This document shows, one piece after another, positions 32,752-41,184 of a DNA stretch of 64,000 nucleotides. The position numbers were made by a program, and so were the translations under genes. The stretch comes from CAWGUU01 sp963825765 (GTDB lineage: Bacteria > Actinomycetota > Acidimicrobiia > Acidimicrobiales > AC-14), in contig CAWGUU010000012.1 in NCBI GenBank assembly GCA_963825765.1, forward strand, positions 108,049 through 172,048. Reading direction: 5' to 3'. The notes beneath the pieces were generated by a model, which saw nothing but the letters and a program-made list of their open reading frames with translations, did not search any database and had not been told where the DNA came from. Position 1 is the stretch's first letter. Each line of letters starts with the position of its first letter.

Positions 32752-33422
32752 TGACACCGGTGGCAGGTCTCCTGCTGGCCGACGGCCGCTTTCCCGCCGG
32801 TGGGCACGCCCACTCGGGGGGCCTGGAGGCGGCGGTGTCGGACGGGCGGGTGCACGACGTGGCGTCACTGGCGTCGTTCGTGGCGGGACGGCTGGCGACG
32901 GTGGGCCGGGTGGCCGCCGGCCTGGCCGCCGCGGCGTGCAGTGGCCGGTGGCCGGTGGCGGTGCTCGACGCCGAGGCCGACGCCAGGATCTCGTCGCCCG
33001 CGCTGCGGCGGGCGTCCCGGGTCCAGGGCCGGCAGCTGCTGCGGGCCGCCTCCCACGCCTGGCCGGTGACTGTGGAAGCCACGTCGTCGTCGGCGCACCA
33101 CGCCGTGGCGATGGGGATCGTGTCCGCCGCCGCCGGCCTCGGGCCGGTCGACGCCGCCCGGTGGGCCGCCTACGACGCGGTGATGGCGCCCGCCACAGCC
33201 GGGGTCCGGCTGCTGGGTCTCGACCCGTTCGCGGTGGCCGCCCTGGTGGCGGGCCTGACCACCGCCATCGACGAAGTGGCCGCCGAGGCCGCCGCGTTCG
33301 TCGCCGGCCCGATCATTGCCGGCCCGGTCGATCCCGGGGACCTGCCGTGCCAGGCCGCGCCCCTGCTCGACATGGGCGCCGAGGCCCACGCCAGGGAGGA
33401 GGTGCGTCTCTTTGCCAGCTAG
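32751..33422 (+). CDS. ureF: Urease accessory protein UreF
   Basis: A 223-aa all-helical UreF: LLLADGRFPAGGHAHSGGLE near the N-terminus (the family's LLQLSDSAFPxGxFxHSxGLE region), then GRQLLRAASHAW and HHAVAMGIVSAAAG. With UreD and UreG it forms the complex that inserts nickel into apo-urease, coupling GTP hydrolysis to metal delivery. The ATG overlaps the ureC stop by one base; its end overlaps ureG by 11 nt. Confidence 0.92.
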   Translation: MTPVAGLLLADGRFPAGGHAHSGGLEAAVSDGRVHDVASLASFVAGRLATVGRVAAGLAAAACSGRWPVAVLDAEADARISSPALRRASRVQGRQLLRAASHAWPVTVEATSSSAHHAVAMGIVSAAAGLGPVDAARWAAYDAVMAPATAGVRLLGLDPFAVAALVAGLTTAIDEVAAEAAAFVAGPIIAGPVDPGDLPCQAAPLLDMGAEAHAREEVRLFAS

Positions 33423-34026
33423 AGCCCTGCGGGTCGGGATCGGCGGGCCGGTGGGCAGCGGCAAGACCGCCCTGGTGGCGGCCCTGTGCCGGTCGCTCGG
33501 CGACGAGCTCGAGCTGGCCGTCGTCACCAACGACATCTACACCGAGGAGGACGCCGACTTCCTCCGGCGGGCCGGGGTGCTGGACGACGACCGCATCACC
33601 GCGGTCCAGACGGGGTGCTGCCCCCACACCGCCATCCGCGACGACATCTCCGCCAACCTCGAGGCGGTCGAGGACCTGGAGGCCCGGCACCGTCCGCTCG
33701 ACGTGGTGCTGGTGGAGAGCGGCGGCGACAACCTCACCGCCACGTTCAGCAAGGGCCTGGTCGACCGCCAGATGTTCGTCATCGACGTGGCCGGCGGCGA
33801 CAAGGTGCCCCGCAAGGGCGGCCCGGGCGTGACCACGTCGGACCTGCTGGTCGTCAACAAGACCGACCTGGCGTCGATGGTCGGGGCCGACCTGGGCGTG
33901 ATGGAGCGCGACGCGGCGGCCAAGCGCGGGACCGGACCGGTGCTGTTCTGCTCGCTGGTGGAGGACCCGACGGCCAAGGCCGCCGCCGACTGGGTGCGGG
34001 CCGAGCTGGCCGGCTGGACCGGCTGA
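33412..34026 (+). CDS. ureG: Urease accessory GTPase UreG
   Basis: A 204-aa SIMIBI-class GTPase: P-loop GGPVGSGKT, NDIYTEEDADFL, GVETGGCPH-type motif written here VQTGCCPHTAIRDD (the nickel-binding Cys-Pro-His), ESGGDNLTATFS and NKTDL. In most UreG proteins the motif is TGGCPHTA; here Gly is replaced by Cys (TGCCPHTA), giving an extra thiol beside the metal site. TTG 33412 has AGGAGG upstream and overlaps ureF by 11 nt. Confidence 0.93.
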   Translation: MPARALRVGIGGPVGSGKTALVAALCRSLGDELELAVVTNDIYTEEDADFLRRAGVLDDDRITAVQTGCCPHTAIRDDISANLEAVEDLEARHRPLDVVLVESGGDNLTATFSKGLVDRQMFVIDVAGGDKVPRKGGPGVTTSDLLVVNKTDLASMVGADLGVMERDAAAKRGTGPVLFCSLVEDPTAKAAADWVRAELAGWTG

Positions 34027-34033
34027 CTGCGAC

Positions 34034-34804
34034 GTGATCGCCCGGGCCCGGGTGGCGGTCGAGGCCGGGGGGCCGGAGGGGGACAGGCTCACCTGCCTCC
34101 GCTCCGACGGGCCGTTGGTCCTGCGCCCCACGCCCGATGGCGTCTACCAGGTGGGGGCGGCCGCCGGGCCCATCGGCGGCGACGACCTGAGCCTGGAGAT
34201 CGAGGTCGGCCCGGGCGCCGAGCTCACGCTGCGCACTGCCGCAGCCGCCGTCGCCCTGCCGGGGCTGGAACCGTCGCGGCTGCGGATCGACGTCACGGTG
34301 GGGGAGGGGGGATCGCTGCGGTGGCTGCCCGAGCCGACCGTGGCGGCGACGGGCGCGGTGCACGAGTCCCGGACACGGATCGAGTTGGCCGCCGGCTCCA
34401 GCCTGCTCTGGCGGGACGAGATCGTCCTCGGCCGCCACGGCGAGGTGGGGGGATCGGTGTCGGCCCGCCTGTCGGTCGACCTCGACGGGCGCCCGCTCCT
34501 CCGGCACCGGCTGGATGCCGGTCCGGAGCACCCCGAATGGGGCAGCGCCGCCGTCGGCCGGGGATCCCGCTGCGCCGGCTCGCTGCTGGCGGTGAACCCG
34601 GCCTGGACCGGAGAGCACGGGCCGCCCGGCCCGCTCGTCCTGGAAGCGGGCACCGCCGCGGTGCTCCCTCTCGCCGGCCCGGCGTCCCACGTACTTGTCC
34701 TCGCTCCTGACGCCCTCGCCCTGCGCCGGTGGCTCGACGCCGCCCACGCCGAACTGGTGACGCACAACCGCGCCAGGCGCGGTTCTGTAACCCCGGTTCG
34801 GTAG
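34034..34804 (+). CDS. ureD: Urease accessory protein UreD
   Basis: A 256-aa UreD/UreH scaffold: ARARVAVEAGG, LRTAAAAVALPG, LRWLPEPTVAATGAVHESRT and LLWRDEIVLGRHGE. It binds apo-urease and recruits UreF and UreG. It is last in ureABCFGD; there is no ureE, so nickel must reach UreG another way. Its last ~18 codons (LVTHNRARRGSVTPVR) come from the second copy of the palindromic repeat, so the natural C-terminus was replaced or extended by that insertion. Confidence 0.92.
   Translation: MIARARVAVEAGGPEGDRLTCLRSDGPLVLRPTPDGVYQVGAAAGPIGGDDLSLEIEVGPGAELTLRTAAAAVALPGLEPSRLRIDVTVGEGGSLRWLPEPTVAATGAVHESRTRIELAAGSSLLWRDEIVLGRHGEVGGSVSARLSVDLDGRPLLRHRLDAGPEHPEWGSAAVGRGSRCAGSLLAVNPAWTGEHGPPGPLVLEAGTAAVLPLAGPASHVLVLAPDALALRRWLDAAHAELVTHNRARRGSVTPVR
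34750..34800. repeat. Interspersed palindromic repeat, copy 2 (ureD 3' end)
   Basis: CGAACTGGTGAC (34750-34761) repeats the left arm of the copy at 30678. The inner palindrome is AACCGCGCC-A-GGCGCGGTT (34766-34784, 9-bp perfect arms), and the right arm GTAACCCCGGTTCG is degenerate. The unit is translated as the end of UreD. Confidence 0.65.
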
Positions 34805-34807
34805 ATC

Positions 34808-35170
34808 TCAGGCGACGGCGACGATCTTGCCGACCATGCCGGGGTGCAGTGTGCAGATGTAGGCGTAGGTGCCGGGGGCGTCGAAGCGGTGGTCGAAGGT
34901 GCCCTGGGTCTGGATGGCACTCTTGAACCCTTTGCCGGTGACGTCGTGGCCGACGGTGCCGTCGGGCCAACGCCAGGTGACCGTGGTGCCCACCCGCACG
35001 GTCGTCGTCTCCGGGCTGAAGCTGCTGCTCTGGAGGGCAACCGTGGGGTCGGTCGCGATCGGTCCGGCATCGGAGGTGTCGGATGTCGTGGACGGCGACT
35101 CGCCGTCGCCGCAGCCGGTGGCGAGCAGGAGCAGTCCAGTGGCGACGGCGGCGGCCAGGCGGAGTCTCAT
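34808..35170 (-). CDS. Cupredoxin-domain lipoprotein
   Basis: A 120-aa exported lipoprotein (LLLLATGC lipobox) with one plastocyanin/azurin-like domain. The type-1 copper ligands are all present: His in GHDVT, and Cys, His and Met in YICTLHPGM. It could be a small electron carrier or a copper-binding protein at the membrane surface. ATG 35170 gives a clean signal peptide. It follows the VanZ-like gene by 8 nt and is convergent with ureD, whose stop lies 3 nt away. Confidence 0.88.
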   Translation of the reverse strand: MRLRLAAAVATGLLLLATGCGDGESPSTTSDTSDAGPIATDPTVALQSSSFSPETTTVRVGTTVTWRWPDGTVGHDVTGKGFKSAIQTQGTFDHRFDAPGTYAYICTLHPGMVGKIVAVA

Positions 35171-35178
35171 CCCGCCGG

Positions 35179-35697
35179 TCACCTCGAGGCCCCGAACACG
35201 GCGCCCGTGGCCCGCCAGACCAGGGCGAACGCGGTCACCAGGGCCAGGCCGGCGGCCACTCCGAGGGCGTTGCCGGCGACGTCCGCGGCCTGCACGATCC
35301 GCGTCGTGGTGAAGAAGTGCTGCGCCGCCTCCAGTGCCACGCTGGAGGCGAAGAGGGCGGCACCGCCGAGGAGCATCGACAGCCACGACCAGGCGGCCAG
35401 GCCGACCAGGACGGCGCCGACGGCCCAGATCATGACGTGGACCGCGAAGTCGGAGTCGGCCGAGATGTGGGCCCGGGCCACGTCGGCGGCGCGAGCCCCG
35501 CGGCCGGCGTCGATGCGGTTCGACACCCGGCTCAGCAGGCCCGGCGCCCGGTCGGACAGCAGGATGGCGGCGTTGGCCGCGAGCGCGCCGAGGATCAGGA
35601 GCGTCGGGATCACCCGCCAGCCGCGAAACGGTCGACCGCCCGGCCCCAGCGGGGTCGGGCGCGGTCTCACGGCAGGGCGGGTGGCGCTCGGCGACAT
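35179..35697 (-). CDS. VanZ-like membrane protein
   Basis: A 172-aa protein with about four membrane helices: VIPTLLILGALAANAAILLS, VHVMIWAVGAVLVGLAAW, WLSMLLGGAALFASSVA and the C-terminal GNALGVAAGLALVTAFALVW. The segment EAAQHFFTTTRIVQAADVAGN matches the VanZ family signature (E-x2-Q...R...D...N-x-LG). VanZ proteins are linked to glycopeptide tolerance in some firmicutes, but most actinobacterial members are uncharacterised. It is the upstream gene of the cupredoxin operon. Confidence 0.7.
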   Translation of the reverse strand: MSPSATRPAVRPRPTPLGPGGRPFRGWRVIPTLLILGALAANAAILLSDRAPGLLSRVSNRIDAGRGARAADVARAHISADSDFAVHVMIWAVGAVLVGLAAWSWLSMLLGGAALFASSVALEAAQHFFTTTRIVQAADVAGNALGVAAGLALVTAFALVWRATGAVFGASR

Positions 35698-35844
35698 GCC
35701 GCCCAGTCTGGCTGCCAGCGGGGGCCGGTCCCGGTCGGGGCAGTCAGGGATCGCCGGACGTGCCGCTCGTCGGTTAGTGGACGACTAGGTGGGCGCTGGG
35801 CGCGCTCCTGGCGCTCGGGTACCGCGCTGACCGAGGATGGTGGG

Positions 35845-37146
35845 GTGACCGGCGCACGCAGTCCTCGGCTTCTCACCCGTTTCCCTCGCATCCGTTTCCT
35901 TCTCACCCGATTTCGGGCGGCGGCTGTCGCCGTCGCTCTCCTTCTCGGGGCCGCCTGCTCCGATGGTGGCGGCACCGCCGAACCCAGGACGCTCCATGTC
36001 CTGATGACCGACGATTGGGTCACGCCGCCCTTCCTCGACGCCGTCCGCGGCTTCGAGGCGGCGAACGACGGAATCAAGGTGGTGATCGACAAGAAGCCGA
36101 TCGCCACCATGCTCGACGACCTGGCATCCGGAAACCTGGGGGTCACCCCGCCCGACGTCGTCCAGAACCACGCGTTCGCGGCAGGGTCGCGGGGCCTGGC
36201 CCGACCCGTCGACGACCTGTGGGAGAAGAAGCACCTGACCGACGCAGAGTTCTTCCCCGGCGCGGTCGACGACGTGATGTGGGCGGGACGCCACTACGGC
36301 GTGCCGCTCGACACCAACGCCCTGGTGATGGTCTACAACGCCGACCTCCTCCGGGGTGCGGGCGTCACGGCTCCGAGCGGCCCGATGACCTTCGCCGATT
36401 TCGAGGCGTTGGCCCGCGCCGTGACGACGCCCGACGGGTCGCGACGGGCGATCGGCCTCGGCACGAGCATCTTCCGGACGTACGGCTGGGTGGCGGCCGA
36501 CGGCGGCAACTGGCTGAAGCTGACACCCGAGGGCGAACCGGCCTTCACCCTCGACTCCCCGGAGACGGTGGAGGCACTGACGTTCATCGCCGGCCTGGTC
36601 GGCAAGGGCCTTGCGTTCGCGCCCATCCCGCCCGGCACCGGCTCCAGCAGCGTGTACGCCCTGTTCGAGTCGGGCACGACAGTCTTCCAGGCCACCGGCT
36701 CCTGGGACGTGGCCCGCCTCCGGAAGAGCCGGCCCGACGTCGAATTCGGCGTCATCCCGATGCCCCGGGGGCGGTCCGGGCCCGGCGTCGGCACGTCCCT
36801 CGGCGGCAGCAGCCTGTTCATCCCCGCCGATTCGAAGCAGGCCGAGCTGGCCTTCGACTTCATGCTCCACGTGACCGAGGATCGCTACGCCTTGCGGCTG
36901 GCCAAGGACGAGGGCCGGCTGCCGGTGCGGCCGCGTGTCTACGCCGACCCCTATTTCGACGATCCCGTCCAGCAGACGATGCTGGCCGAGGTGAAGGTGG
37001 CCCGCCCGGCCAAGCTCGACGCCTTTCCCGCAGTCGTGAGCGCCCTTTCGACGGGCATCGACCAAATGCTGCGTGAGCAGAAGGATCCGCAGGCCACCCT
37101 CGCCGAGGTGCAGCGCCAGGCGGTGGCGTCGCTCGGCACGTCCTGA
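35845..37146 (+). CDS. Extracellular solute-binding lipoprotein (family 1, sugar type), orphan
   Basis: A 433-aa lipoprotein (ALLLGAACSDGG lipobox) of the maltose/sugar-binding fold: LHVLMTDDWVTPPFLDAVRG, FEAANDGIKVVIDKKPI, HYGVPLDTNALVMVYNADLL and GTSLGGSSLFIPADSKQAEL. ABC permease and ATPase genes are not adjacent, so it must serve a transporter encoded elsewhere or act as a sensor. GTG 35845 is chosen for the signal peptide; upstream frame sequence overlaps the divergent VanZ gene. Confidence 0.85.
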   Translation: MTGARSPRLLTRFPRIRFLLTRFRAAAVAVALLLGAACSDGGGTAEPRTLHVLMTDDWVTPPFLDAVRGFEAANDGIKVVIDKKPIATMLDDLASGNLGVTPPDVVQNHAFAAGSRGLARPVDDLWEKKHLTDAEFFPGAVDDVMWAGRHYGVPLDTNALVMVYNADLLRGAGVTAPSGPMTFADFEALARAVTTPDGSRRAIGLGTSIFRTYGWVAADGGNWLKLTPEGEPAFTLDSPETVEALTFIAGLVGKGLAFAPIPPGTGSSSVYALFESGTTVFQATGSWDVARLRKSRPDVEFGVIPMPRGRSGPGVGTSLGGSSLFIPADSKQAELAFDFMLHVTEDRYALRLAKDEGRLPVRPRVYADPYFDDPVQQTMLAEVKVARPAKLDAFPAVVSALSTGIDQMLREQKDPQATLAEVQRQAVASLGTS

Positions 37147-37448
37147 CCGCCGACGCACCCGCGAATTTCCGGGACGCGGACGGATCACTGCGCGCGCCCG
37201 GCGAGGGCGTGGAAGGATGAGGGCGAACGACAAGATGGCCGGTGGACCCGCAGGAACTCCTCGAACCGATGTGTTGGGGACTCGGCGGTACTGGCACGGC
37301 GGCTGCCGATACGGCGGTCGGTGGGAACGGAGACCATGGACTCGGCGGCGCCAGCGAGGACGACAGCCCGTGAGGTCCTGACCTGGCGCGTCGGGCATGC
37401 GCCGCCGCGATCCACGCGCGCTCCACACAATCCTCGGGAGGTTGAGCA
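37147..37448. other. 302-bp intergenic region without a recognisable gene
   Basis: I see no coding pattern, RNA gene or strong hairpin here. It presumably carries the promoter of the D-amino-acid oxidase gene, whose ribosome-binding site GGGAGG is at its end. Confidence 0.5.
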
Positions 37449-38573
37449 ATGAGTGCAACGATCACAGCCGCGCATCGCGGGCGGGGCCTGATCATCGGCG
37501 CCGGAGTGAGCGGGCTCACGACCGCGCTCTGCCTCCGGCGGGCAGGGTTCGACGTGACCGTGGTCGCCGAGAAGCTGGCGCCGGACCTCGTGTCGGTCGT
37601 CGCCGGCGCGCTCTGGGAGTGGCCGCCGGCGGTGTGTGGCCATCACTCCGATCAGCGGTCCATCGACCGGTCGAAGGACTGGTGCGTCCGGACCTACGAC
37701 ATCTTCTCCGAGTTGTCCGGCGACGCCACCACCACGGGCGTGTACCTCCGCCCTGTCATCTTCTACTACCGCTACAAGCTCGACGAACGGCCGACGGAGC
37801 TGGGCAAGATGCACGAGCTGCGGGACAAGGTCAAAGGGTTCCGCCGGGACCCGGCCCTCGGTGAGGCCCACGGTGTGAACCCCAGCTTCGGTGTCAGGGA
37901 CGCGTACACGCATCTGGCGCCCATGATCGACACCGACACCTACATGAACTGGCTCTTCGCCCAAGTGCAAGACGCGGGATTCCAGCTCGTCCCCGGCCGT
38001 ATCGAGGGCAACCTCGTCGATCAGGAAGAGGAGCTCCGCGATCGGTTCGACGCCGACTTCATCGTGAACTGCGCCGGTCTGGGCGCTCGTGAGCTCACCG
38101 GGGAGGAGATGTTCCCGCTGCGGGGTGCGCTGGTCCGGGTGCGGAACGACGGCCGCACCATGCCGCCGATCACGACCGCCCACTGCGTGCCGCACGACAC
38201 CGAAGCGCATGCCCACGAGCAGGACATGGTCTTCATCGTGCCTCGGGGACGGAACATGCTGATCCTCGGCGGGCTGACCGAGATGAACGAGTGGGACCTC
38301 GACATCGGGCTCCGGAACTACGGACCGGTGCGCGACATGCTGCGGCGCTGCCGGAACTTCCTCCCGGTGTTGGAACAGGCGGTGATCGACGGCGACGAAC
38401 CCGTCCGGGCGGGCCTCCGCCCGTTCCGCCACAACAACGTGCGCCTCGAGCGCGAACCGGATACGTCGATCATCCACAACTACGGTCACGGCGGCTCCGG
38501 CGTCACCTTCTCGTGGGGATGCTCGGAGGAAGTCGTCTCGATGGTCGACGAGCTCGTCGGCGAGAGGGTGTGA
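37449..38573 (+). CDS. FAD-dependent D-amino-acid oxidase family protein
   Basis: A 374-aa flavoprotein. The FAD-binding dinucleotide fold is GLIIGAGVSGLTTALCLRRA. The DAAO signature near the C-terminus, IIHNYGHGGSGVTFSWGCSE, contains the conserved HGGSG-x2-W segment. FIVNCAGLGARELTGEE is the central family motif. Such enzymes oxidise D-amino acids to keto acids, ammonia and H2O2; the substrate cannot be told. It is the first of three closely spaced redox genes and its stop lies 8 nt before the ATG of the next. Confidence 0.88.
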   Translation: MSATITAAHRGRGLIIGAGVSGLTTALCLRRAGFDVTVVAEKLAPDLVSVVAGALWEWPPAVCGHHSDQRSIDRSKDWCVRTYDIFSELSGDATTTGVYLRPVIFYYRYKLDERPTELGKMHELRDKVKGFRRDPALGEAHGVNPSFGVRDAYTHLAPMIDTDTYMNWLFAQVQDAGFQLVPGRIEGNLVDQEEELRDRFDADFIVNCAGLGARELTGEEMFPLRGALVRVRNDGRTMPPITTAHCVPHDTEAHAHEQDMVFIVPRGRNMLILGGLTEMNEWDLDIGLRNYGPVRDMLRRCRNFLPVLEQAVIDGDEPVRAGLRPFRHNNVRLEREPDTSIIHNYGHGGSGVTFSWGCSEEVVSMVDELVGERV

Positions 38574-38581
38574 GCGAGGTC

Positions 38582-39466
38582 ATGGCAACCGAAGACCAGG
38601 ACACGAAGGTGACGCAGCGGATCCTCGCCTACCTGGCGGGGCAGAAGACCCTCACGCTGGCGACGGCGACGCCTGCGGGGATACCGCACGCGGCAACCAT
38701 GGAGTTCGTCAACGACGAGCTGAAGCTGTACATCTGGTCGGGCCCCGGGTCCACCACCGTCCGGAACCTCGAACAAAACCCGGCCGTGGCCGTCACGATC
38801 GGTGAGTACACCGACGATTGGTCCAAGGCCAAGGGGGTCCAGGCGGGGGGCGACTGCGTTCGGGCCACCGAGCCCGACGAGATCGATCGCGTGGCCCGGT
38901 CGTTCGCCGAGAAGTTCCCGAAGCGAACCGGCTACCCGGTCGACGATCTCCTGTTCTTCCGTATCACGCCTGTGCACGTGTCCTTCATCGACAACGAATC
39001 GAACGCGCCGACGTCGTCGGATGCCCAGCCCGTCGGGTTCGATTACAAGAAGACGGTCGCGTTCAGCGTCTTCAGGAACCTGCCGAAGAGCCGGGCCGGC
39101 GTCGTGGCAGGGCAGCTGGAGAGCGTGCACGCCGACGCCGACGAGGTGATCGTCCGTCAAGGCAGTCCCGCCGAAGCCTTCTTCATCGTCGTCGACGGCG
39201 AGGTGGAGGTGGCCCGGGACGATGCCGACGAACCCGTGGCCCGCCTGGGAGCAGGCCAGTTCTTCGGTGAGATCGCCATCCTGCGGGACACCCCGAGGAC
39301 GGCCACTGTTCGCGCCACCAAGCCGACGACGCTGCTGAAGATGGACCGCGACGCGTTCAAGGCCCTGATGGCCCAGTCGCTGTCCACGACGCTCGACTTC
39401 GACGCAGTGGTCCGTGAGCGCTTGAAGGCCCTGTCCCAGGAAAGAACGCCGAATACCGCGTCGTGA
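38582..39466 (+). CDS. PNP-oxidase-like flavin domain fused to a cyclic-nucleotide-binding domain
   Basis: The N-terminal ~150 residues are a split-barrel pyridoxamine-phosphate-oxidase-like domain (QKTLTLATATPAGIPHAATM, LYIWSGPGSTTVRNLEQNPA). Residues ~165-290 are a CAP_ED domain with VIVRQGSPAEAFFIVVDGEV and the phosphate-binding cassette FGEIAILRDTPRTATV including its Arg. The fusion suggests a flavin or cofactor-binding reductase gated by a cyclic nucleotide. ATG 38582 is listed; GTG 38570, overlapping the DAAO stop (GTGA), is an equally good start. Confidence 0.82.
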   Translation: MATEDQDTKVTQRILAYLAGQKTLTLATATPAGIPHAATMEFVNDELKLYIWSGPGSTTVRNLEQNPAVAVTIGEYTDDWSKAKGVQAGGDCVRATEPDEIDRVARSFAEKFPKRTGYPVDDLLFFRITPVHVSFIDNESNAPTSSDAQPVGFDYKKTVAFSVFRNLPKSRAGVVAGQLESVHADADEVIVRQGSPAEAFFIVVDGEVEVARDDADEPVARLGAGQFFGEIAILRDTPRTATVRATKPTTLLKMDRDAFKALMAQSLSTTLDFDAVVRERLKALSQERTPNTAS

Positions 39467-39503
39467 CGTCCGGACGGCACCGCCGCCGTCCACGAGCCGA
39501 GCC

Positions 39504-41084
39504 GTGACCGTTCCCCGCATCGTCATCGTCGGCGGAGGCTTCGGCGGCGTCTACACGGCGCGCCACCTCGAGCGTCTACTGCGCCCGGACGAGGCCGAGA
39601 TCGTCCTCGTCAACCGCACCAACTACTTCGTCTTCCAGCCCCTGCTGCCCGAGATCATCTCCGGGTCGATCAACCTCACCGACGTCGTGTCGCCCATTCG
39701 CAGGCTGTGCCCTCGGACCGCGTTGTACATGCGGGACGTGGAGCGGGTCGACCTCGGGGGGAGGTCGGTGTCGCTCGCGCCCGCCATCCGGCCCCGCTCG
39801 CTGGAGCTCGCCTACGACTACCTCGTCGTCGCCGTCGGGCGGGTCAACGACTTCTCGAGCATGCCGGGAGTGCCGGAGCACGCGCTCGCCTTCCGGTCCC
39901 TGGGCGACGCTCTGCGCCTGAGGAACCATGTCCTCCAGGCACTCGAGGAGGCCGAGACCGAGGACGATCCGGAGTTCCGCCGGCGCCTCCTGACCTTCGT
40001 CGTCGCCGGCGGCGGGTTTTCCGGGGTGGAGGTCGTCGCCGAGCTGAACGACTTCCTCAAGGCCGCCGCCCGCGCCTTCCAGCGCATCCGACCGGAGGAG
40101 ATCCACTGCCTGCTGGTGCACTCGGGCGACCGGATCCTCCCCGAGATCGACGCCGGGCTGGCCGCCCATGCCCATGAGCTGCTCCTCCGCCGGGGCGTCA
40201 GCATCCGGCTCAACGAGGCCATCGCCGCCGCCACCGCCGATTCCGCGGTGCTCCGCAACGGCGAGGCGATCCCGACCAGGACCCTCGTGTCGACCGTCCC
40301 CTCGGGGCCGGTCCCTGTCGTGCAGGCGATGGACGTCGAGAAGAAGGCGGGACGGCTCATGGTGAACGCCCGGCTCGAGCTCGAGGGCCACGAGGGGTCG
40401 GTCTGGGCGCTCGGCGACTGCTGCTTCGTCCATACCGAGGATGGCCGGTTCGTGCCTCCGAGCGCCCAGTACGCGACCCGGGAGGCTCGGACCGTGGCCC
40501 GCAACATCGCCTCGGCCATACGGGGCCGGCGACCGCGCGTGTTCGACTATGCCGGGGGGGCGGCGATCGGATCGCTCGGGCACCGGTCGGCGGTCGCCGA
40601 GGTGTCCGGGCTGCGGACCTCGGGCCTGCCGGCCTGGCTCCTCTGGCGGGGTCTCTACCTGTCGAAGCTGCCGGGCGCCGATCGCAAGATCCGCACCGCG
40701 TTGAACTGGCTGACGGCTCTCGCCTTTCCGACCGACATCGTGCAGCTGCGGGTGGAGCCGTCGAGCAACATCGTGAGCGAGCACTTCGAGCCGGGGGAGG
40801 TCGTCTTCGAGCAAGGCGACGTCGGCGACAGGACCTTCGCCATCCGCGTCGGGCAGGTCGAGGTGGTGCGGGACGGGACGACCGTCGCGCTGCTCGGGCC
40901 GGGTGACTGCTTCGGCGAGATGGCCCTACTGGCCGACCTCCCCCGGAACGCCACGGTCAGAGCGCTGGAGCCGACCGACGTCGTGGCCGTCGGGAGGGCC
41001 GATTTCGCCACGCTGGTCGACTCGTTCCCCGAGCTGAAGGCCAACCTGTCGCGCATCGCGGCGAAGAGGACGGACGGGCCGTAG
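39504..41084 (+). CDS. Type II NADH dehydrogenase fused to a cyclic-nucleotide-binding domain
   Basis: Residues 1-~400 are a peripheral-membrane NDH-2 flavoprotein: FAD site IVIVGGGFGGVYTARHLE, NYFVFQPLLPEIISG, NAD site FVVAGGGFSGVEVVAELNDF and VWALGDCCF. Residues ~405-520 add a CAP_ED domain (FEPGEVVFEQGDVGDRTFAI, FGEMALLADLPRNATV). NDH-2 transfers electrons from NADH to quinone without pumping protons; the extra domain suggests allosteric control. The preceding gene carries the same type of C-terminal domain. Confidence 0.88.
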   Translation: MTVPRIVIVGGGFGGVYTARHLERLLRPDEAEIVLVNRTNYFVFQPLLPEIISGSINLTDVVSPIRRLCPRTALYMRDVERVDLGGRSVSLAPAIRPRSLELAYDYLVVAVGRVNDFSSMPGVPEHALAFRSLGDALRLRNHVLQALEEAETEDDPEFRRRLLTFVVAGGGFSGVEVVAELNDFLKAAARAFQRIRPEEIHCLLVHSGDRILPEIDAGLAAHAHELLLRRGVSIRLNEAIAAATADSAVLRNGEAIPTRTLVSTVPSGPVPVVQAMDVEKKAGRLMVNARLELEGHEGSVWALGDCCFVHTEDGRFVPPSAQYATREARTVARNIASAIRGRRPRVFDYAGGAAIGSLGHRSAVAEVSGLRTSGLPAWLLWRGLYLSKLPGADRKIRTALNWLTALAFPTDIVQLRVEPSSNIVSEHFEPGEVVFEQGDVGDRTFAIRVGQVEVVRDGTTVALLGPGDCFGEMALLADLPRNATVRALEPTDVVAVGRADFATLVDSFPELKANLSRIAAKRTDGP

Positions 41085-41127
41085 GCCTGCACGTCAGAAG
41101 CCGTCGAAGCCGATCCCGCCGGTCGAC

Positions 41128-41164
41128 AGTGCAAAAGACCTCCGTATAGAGGGTTTCTTGCACT
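41128..41164. terminator. Inverted repeat between convergent genes (possible bidirectional terminator)
   Basis: AGTGCAA (41128-41134) and TTGCACT (41158-41164) flank an inner CCTC/GAGG stem. The structure lies between the stops of the NDH-2 gene and the convergent dehydrogenase gene. T-runs are short, so termination strength is uncertain. Confidence 0.5.
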
Positions 41165-41184
41165 CTCGAGCGGGGCCGGGCGGG

